Of a stretch of DNA of 64,000 bases, positions 60,060 to 64,000 are shown in pieces (the stretch's first letter is position 1; every line of letters starts with the position of its first letter). The stretch spans positions 62,001 to 126,000 of the forward strand of contig NZ_JAIMJB010000013.1 of the NCBI RefSeq assembly GCF_021295345.1, read 5' to 3'. The DNA comes from Motilimonas eburnea (GTDB lineage Bacteria; Pseudomonadota; Gammaproteobacteria; Enterobacterales; CBDFNC01). The notes below the pieces were generated by a model. It saw only the letters and a program-made list of their open reading frames with translations, was not told where the DNA came from and did not search any database. The position numbers and the translations under genes were made by a program.

Positions 60060-60573
60060 TCGAATTCCTTTTGACCCTTAATCGGTGATACAGCCACATT
60101 CTCTGATTAGGAGAAATCATCGGTTTGACACAAATAAGCTAAAAGTATTAGCTTAAACCTTATAAATCACACCCAGTAATAATACTAGCCTTATTTATTG
60201 TTTATCGTCTTCACTGCGATCAATCTCACTGAATATAAATCTATTTATCAGTTAGTTATAACAGCTTGTTGGATTAATGTAATAAACAAGTAATGGCAAT
60301 GTTTTGCGATTAAGTTGTTCCCAAATGCAGTGGACAACTCATAGCAACCCTTTAGTAAGTAGGTACAGGTTACTGGTTTGGTTGGCAAATGCAAAACAAC
60401 CCCATAAAATTGCACTACAGCTCAAATTTTAGTGCAAAATTCGACACTTGCGCGATTCAAACAGCATGAAAAATTAATGAAAGATCACATTTCCCACGGC
60501 AATAATGGATGTGGTTAAGATTGTAATTTTGAATGATTGCCGTATCTTATCGCCCTCAATCAAGCGTAGCGTG
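60060..60573. other. Divergent control region between the binding-protein gene and cobU
   Basis: About 510 AT-rich bases. A perfect inverted repeat TAAGCTAA/TTAGCTTA lies at 60135-60155 with a 5-base loop. No cobalamin riboswitch, no clear sigma-54 site and no tRNA were recognised. Confidence 0.45.
60135..60155. promoter_or_regulatory. 8-base inverted repeat upstream of the binding-protein gene
   Basis: TAAGCTAA and TTAGCTTA are separated by AAGTA, about 75 bases before the minus-strand gene. It may be an operator or a leader hairpin. Confidence 0.35.
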
Positions 60574-61143
60574 ATGATGACCATGATAAAACTAATTTTA
60601 GGCGGGGCCCGTAGTGGTAAAAGTCGTTTCGGCGAACAACTCGCGCAGCAATCAGAGCTGAACGTCAATGTGTTGGTAACGGCGCAAATATTTGATGAAG
60701 AAATGCAACAAAGGGTGGCTCAGCATCAACGCCAGCGACCGGCTAATTGGCAAACCACAGAGGTGCCATTTGAGTTAGGTTCGGCCATAACAGCGCAACA
60801 TCAACCGGGCACTTGCTTATTGGTTGATTGTTTAACCTTGTGGGTGACCAATGAGTTGTTGCGTTTTGATATCGAACATCAACGCGAGCAGCTAGATGAA
60901 CACTGGCAACAACAAAAGCAGCAGTTACTTAATGCGCTATCGGCAGCGAAACAAACCACCCGCGATAACCCCGTGAGCGCCGATATCATCATGGTCAGTA
61001 ATGAGGTGGGCATGGGCATCGTGCCGATGGGAGCGATTAATCGCCGTTTTGTCGATGAAACAGGCTGGTTACATCAAAGTATTGCGTCGCTAGCCGACGA
61101 AGTGTATTGGGTTGTGGCAGGGTTGCCACAACGGATCAAATAA
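60574..61143 (+). CDS. cobU: Adenosylcobinamide kinase / guanylyltransferase
   Basis: 189 residues from the ATG at 60574; Met codons at 60577 and 60583 are equally possible and no ribosome site decides. P-loop GGARSGKSRFGEQLA, VDCLTLWVTNEL and VSNEVGMGIVP are CobU/CobP motifs. It phosphorylates adenosylcobinamide and then adds GMP in nucleotide loop assembly. First of cobU-cobO-btuF. Confidence 0.93.
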   Translation: MMTMIKLILGGARSGKSRFGEQLAQQSELNVNVLVTAQIFDEEMQQRVAQHQRQRPANWQTTEVPFELGSAITAQHQPGTCLLVDCLTLWVTNELLRFDIEHQREQLDEHWQQQKQQLLNALSAAKQTTRDNPVSADIIMVSNEVGMGIVPMGAINRRFVDETGWLHQSIASLADEVYWVVAGLPQRIK

Positions 61144-61160
61144 CGAATTAAGGGAAACAA

Positions 61161-61766
61161 ATGAGCGAATCAAACGACAAAGCACAACGCCATAAACAGC
61201 GCCAGCAACGCATTAAGGAGCAAGTTGATGCCCGCGTTGCCAACGCCACGGATGAAAAAGGCATTCTGATGGTGATAACGGGCAATGGTAAAGGAAAGTC
61301 TACCGCAGGCTTTGGTACAGTAGCTCGCGCGGTGGGACATGGGTTAAGTGCCAGCGTAGTGCAATTTATCAAGGGCACTTGGGACTGCGGTGAGCGTGAT
61401 TTGCTCTCTCAACATGGCGTGAAATTTCATGTCATGGGCACCGGCTTTACTTGGGAAACACAAGACCGAGAAAAGGACATGAAAGCGGCGGCGCAAGCTT
61501 GGGCTGATGCAGAAAAGCTGCTTCAAGACGAGCGCATCGACCTTGTTCTTCTTGACGAGCTGACTTACATGGTCACGTACAAGTATCTTGAGCTGGAGCA
61601 AGTGCTGACGGCCTTACAAAACCGGCCTAAACATCAACATGTGGTGATCACTGGGCGTGCTTGTCATCGTGGTATCATTGAAATAGCCGACACCGTCAGT
61701 GAAGTCCAAAGTATCAAGCATGCTTTTGAAGCAGGAATCAAAGCCCAAAAAGGATTTGATTACTAA
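61161..61766 (+). CDS. cobO: Cob(I)alamin adenosyltransferase, CobO/BtuR type
   Basis: 201 residues with AAGGGA before the ATG. P-loop GNGKGKSTAGFG, the segment GTWDCGERD, and LLDELTYMVTYKYL are typical. It adds the upper adenosyl ligand to corrinoids. The stop overlaps the btuF start by one base. Confidence 0.95.
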   Translation: MSESNDKAQRHKQRQQRIKEQVDARVANATDEKGILMVITGNGKGKSTAGFGTVARAVGHGLSASVVQFIKGTWDCGERDLLSQHGVKFHVMGTGFTWETQDREKDMKAAAQAWADAEKLLQDERIDLVLLDELTYMVTYKYLELEQVLTALQNRPKHQHVVITGRACHRGIIEIADTVSEVQSIKHAFEAGIKAQKGFDY

Positions 61767-62695
61767 TGCTGCGCCGCCAAACAAGCTGTTGTGGTTGGCG
61801 GCGAACACGCATGGCGCTGTCATTCGTGTTCGTCACTTGCCTATGGCAACAAGCCAGCGCAGCGTCTTCAACCGAAAGCTCAATCGAGCCCTCAATCGAG
61901 ACCTCATTTGAGTCAAGTAAGCCAAATATCTCACGCATTATCACTTTATCGCCTCACTCAGCAGAAATGCTATTTGCGATTGGTCAAGGTGATAAGATCG
62001 TTGGCACAACACGCTTTACGGATCACCCAGAGCAAGCTAAAAATATCCCTGTGGTGGGGGGATACAATGGCCTGAACATAGAGCAAATTATCGCTCTCAA
62101 CCCTGACGTTATTATCAGTTGGCGCAGTGGCAACCCGAGTCGCGAGTTGAATCAATTGGAAGATTTGGGCTTTACCCTCATCGACAGTGATGCCAAAACC
62201 TTGGCAGAAGTGGCGGACGTTATTCGCATGTTGGGTAAATTAACCGGCGCAACGGCTCAAGCCAACCAAGTCGCAGATACTTACCTCACGCAGTTAAATG
62301 CGGCTAAGGCGAAGTACCAAGACGCAGAAAAAGTCACGGTGTTTTATCAGCTTTGGCCTAACCCATTGCGCACCGTTGCGAAAGGCAGCTGGGTGCAACA
62401 ATACCTTGATGTTTGCGGCGCGCAAAACCCATTTTTTGATAATCCCGCTGAGTATCCTGTTATCAGCATCGAAAGTGTGCTGGCGAGCGCACCGCAGGCT
62501 ATCATCACCACAGATGAAGTGGGCCAAACGCCCAGTGTTGACTGGCAAAAATGGCCCATGTTACCGGCGGTAAAAAACAAGGCGATCATTAAATTACGTG
62601 CTGATTGGGTGCACCGGGCTACGCCACGCTCCGTACTTGGCGTGGAACAATTATGCAATGCGTTACAACAAGTGCGTGAGCAATTGCAGCCATAA
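61766..62695 (+). CDS. btuF: BtuF-like periplasmic cobalamin-binding protein
   Basis: 309 residues. A Sec signal (LSFVFVTCLWQQASA) is followed by a short Ser/Glu-rich stretch with a repeated SSIEPSIETS-like unit. The body is a class III periplasmic binding protein: RIITLSPHSAEMLFAIG, DVIISWRSGNPSRELNQLE, and DWVHRATPR. In B12 uptake BtuF passes corrinoid to BtuCD; btuC and btuD are not in the window. Context with cobU and cobO supports corrinoid over iron-siderophore ligands. Confidence 0.87.
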   Translation: MLRRQTSCCGWRRTRMALSFVFVTCLWQQASAASSTESSIEPSIETSFESSKPNISRIITLSPHSAEMLFAIGQGDKIVGTTRFTDHPEQAKNIPVVGGYNGLNIEQIIALNPDVIISWRSGNPSRELNQLEDLGFTLIDSDAKTLAEVADVIRMLGKLTGATAQANQVADTYLTQLNAAKAKYQDAEKVTVFYQLWPNPLRTVAKGSWVQQYLDVCGAQNPFFDNPAEYPVISIESVLASAPQAIITTDEVGQTPSVDWQKWPMLPAVKNKAIIKLRADWVHRATPRSVLGVEQLCNALQQVREQLQP

Positions 62696-62726
62696 CGCGG
62701 CTAGTCATGTTGTGATGAGCGCTAGG

Positions 62727-63560
62727 CTAGTTGGCGTCGTGAGGGCGGCTCCAACTGTCGGCATAGCGTTGCAGCGGGTTATCTGGGTGGGTTTGGTAGA
62801 CGCGATCGATGGCCTTAATCACTTCCTTACCCAGTTCAGTTGGGGCACAACCTATGTGTACGTTGAGCTGGGTACCCGATTCGGTCATGGCCACCGAGCC
62901 TAACGTTTGCTGATTAAAATCTTGCTCTGCTTGCTCATATTGGATGATCCAAGGGTATTCGATAATAAAATCGAGGCGCCCAACTAATAAACGGGTAATA
63001 AATTGTGAGCCAAGGCGATACTGAGTCGACACCTGCATTTTGTCATGATAACGCTTAAGAATACGGTCTCGGTTTGCACCGTAACTACGCCCATAGGCGA
63101 CAGCAAAGTTAAGCTGATCAAGGTGCTGCATAATGAGCTCGAGTGAGACAGCTTGGCTTAAGGGCTGTTTGATAATGGACTCAAGCTTGGCCTGATTGCG
63201 CTTTAAAAAATACAGGCGATGGGTGTCGAGTACTTGAATGGGTTGGCTAAACACTAATAGCGCTTCTCGCTCTGGGGTTTTTAATAAGCTGCTACAAACC
63301 GTTTGCGCGTTTTTGGCCATGGACAACATACGCGCAATACTGCCCAGTCGATTATCGTGTTGCCATTGAGGCAGTTGCGCTTGCAGCCAACGATTGGCTA
63401 AATTAGCAAACCCCTTACCTTGATTCTCACCTTGGTAGATATAACCCGGTGCCAGATCGTACTCAAGCCAAGTGATGGCAGGTTTAGCCATGGCAAGAGC
63501 GCTGTAGCCCATGACACTTGCAACCAATAAAGAGAGCGCTAAAAGCAGCCTAGCATGCAT
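62727..63560 (-). CDS. Periplasmic amino-acid-binding-like protein (TIGR02285 type)
   Basis: 277 residues with a signal peptide (cleavage about AMA-KP, residue 26). ITWLEYDLAPGYIYQGENQ near the N-terminus and the LLVGRLDFIIEYPWI segment fit the TIGR02285 group of binding-protein-like proteins as I recall it. No transporter partner nearby, so it may be a sensor or orphan binding protein. Convergent with btuF. Confidence 0.7.
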   Translation of the reverse strand: MHARLLLALSLLVASVMGYSALAMAKPAITWLEYDLAPGYIYQGENQGKGFANLANRWLQAQLPQWQHDNRLGSIARMLSMAKNAQTVCSSLLKTPEREALLVFSQPIQVLDTHRLYFLKRNQAKLESIIKQPLSQAVSLELIMQHLDQLNFAVAYGRSYGANRDRILKRYHDKMQVSTQYRLGSQFITRLLVGRLDFIIEYPWIIQYEQAEQDFNQQTLGSVAMTESGTQLNVHIGCAPTELGKEVIKAIDRVYQTHPDNPLQRYADSWSRPHDAN

Positions 63561-63614
63561 ACCTAAGAAACCTTATGAGCCATAATAGGTTAAGTGTAGA
63601 CAGTATTTATAGTA

Positions 63615-64000
63615 ATGAGCGAAACAATGGCAAGCTTGATCTTAGTGCGGGGATTACCCGGCAGTGGCAAATCCACCACCGCAACGAAACTGGCGCAAAC
63701 GCGCGGTGCTATTCATATTGAGGCCGACCAGTTCTTTGTCGATCAAAAAGGGGACTATTGTTTTGATGCCAGCCAGTTGCCAGAGGCACATGCTTGGTGC
63801 TTAGCACAAACTAAAAGGGCCTTAGAGCAGGGGCAATCTGTGATTGTGGCCAATACCTTCGTCCAACACTGGGAAATGCAGCCCTATCTGGATTTGGCAA
63901 ACGCCTTAGGGATCGAGCCAGAAGTGCGGGTTTGTCGCGGCCAATATCAAAATATCCATGGCGTACCTCAAGCGACCATTGCCTTGATGCGCGAAAACTG
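63615..64000 (+). CDS. P-loop kinase of the N4BP2-like type, partial
   Basis: The right window edge cuts the gene; 128 codons are visible with no stop. ATG at 63615, with a second Met at 63627. P-loop VRGLPGSGKSTTATKL, then EADQFFVDQKGDYCFD, AHAWCLAQTKRAL, VIVANTFVQHWEMQPYLDLA. This is the pattern of AAA/polynucleotide-kinase-like proteins related to human N4BP2L. Substrate unknown. Confidence 0.75.
   Translation, partial: MSETMASLILVRGLPGSGKSTTATKLAQTRGAIHIEADQFFVDQKGDYCFDASQLPEAHAWCLAQTKRALEQGQSVIVANTFVQHWEMQPYLDLANALGIEPEVRVCRGQYQNIHGVPQATIALMREN

Noticed and set aside
60293-60307. TGGCAATGTTTTGCG as a possible sigma-54 promoter
   Set aside because: The GG to GC spacing is one base short of the -24/-12 rule.
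60060-60573. Possible cobalamin riboswitch before cobU
   Set aside because: The conserved B12-box and GCCACTG-type core were not found by eye.

Overview
The window is 64 kb of chromosome from a gammaproteobacterium. Gene content and order (nrdA-nrdB-yfaE; ubiG divergent from gyrA; serC-hisC-aroA-cmk-rpsA-ihfB-lapA-lapB-pyrF; a MoxR/Bat cluster divergent from fadI-fadJ; an H-NS protein; a rhombosortase; a lysine-riboswitch NhaC-type transporter) resemble Shewanellaceae and close Alteromonadales. I cannot fix the genus from sequence alone. No rRNA, tRNA, CRISPR array, prophage or transposase gene was recognised.

Layout. 1-3.1 kb: end of sucB, then sucC and sucD (TCA cycle). 3.1-5.9 kb: two convergent-ended signalling genes, a membrane protein with a degenerate GGDEF domain and a membrane GGDEF-EAL protein. 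6.2-10.5 kb: RNA helicase dbpA and lysine acetyltransferase patZ. 10.6-14.8 kb: exported LigB-like ligase, cobyric acid synthase, an RlpA-like lipoprotein, pdxH. 14.9-18.6 kb: class Ia ribonucleotide reductase (nrdAB) with its ferredoxin yfaE, preceded by an NrdR box and a DnaA box. 19.1-32.9 kb: a housekeeping block from ubiG and gyrA to pyrF, with fbp between aroA and cmk. 32.9-37.5 kb: rhombosortase, DTW-domain tRNA modifier, queC/queE, a DUF3820 protein, galE and an H-NS protein. 37.5-39.9 kb: a long intergenic region ending in a lysine riboswitch ahead of a NhaC-family antiporter. 40.2-49.8 kb (minus strand): HDOD-EAL protein, ECF sigma factor with putative anti-sigma, and the six-gene MoxR/Bat cluster. 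49.9-53.4 kb: fadI-fadJ (beta-oxidation). 53.5-60.1 kb: GNAT enzyme, DUF7482-like lipoprotein, then a minus-strand run of solute-binding protein, YnjC-like permease, YnjD-like ATPase, PliI-like lysozyme inhibitor and a low-molecular-weight phosphatase. 60.6-64 kb: cobU-cobO-btuF (corrinoid salvage and uptake), a periplasmic binding-protein-like gene, and the start of a P-loop kinase cut by the window edge.

The strongest non-genic observation is a pair of related non-coding elements (39954-40230 and 56329-56590; 277 and 262 bp) with ~16-bp terminal inverted repeats and TA target duplications. They look like MITEs. Each sits exactly in the TA of a minus-strand gene's stop codon. Removing either element restores TAA; with the element present the stop is TAG and the protein is unchanged. 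The second copy also lies inside a transporter operon, between permease and ATPase genes.

Functional links: sucBCD and fadIJ belong to carbon and fatty-acid catabolism; nrdAB-yfaE and gyrA serve DNA synthesis; cobQ, cobU, cobO and btuF are pieces of a B12 salvage route; three c-di-GMP-related proteins (3154, 4149, 40230) have different degrees of active-site loss.
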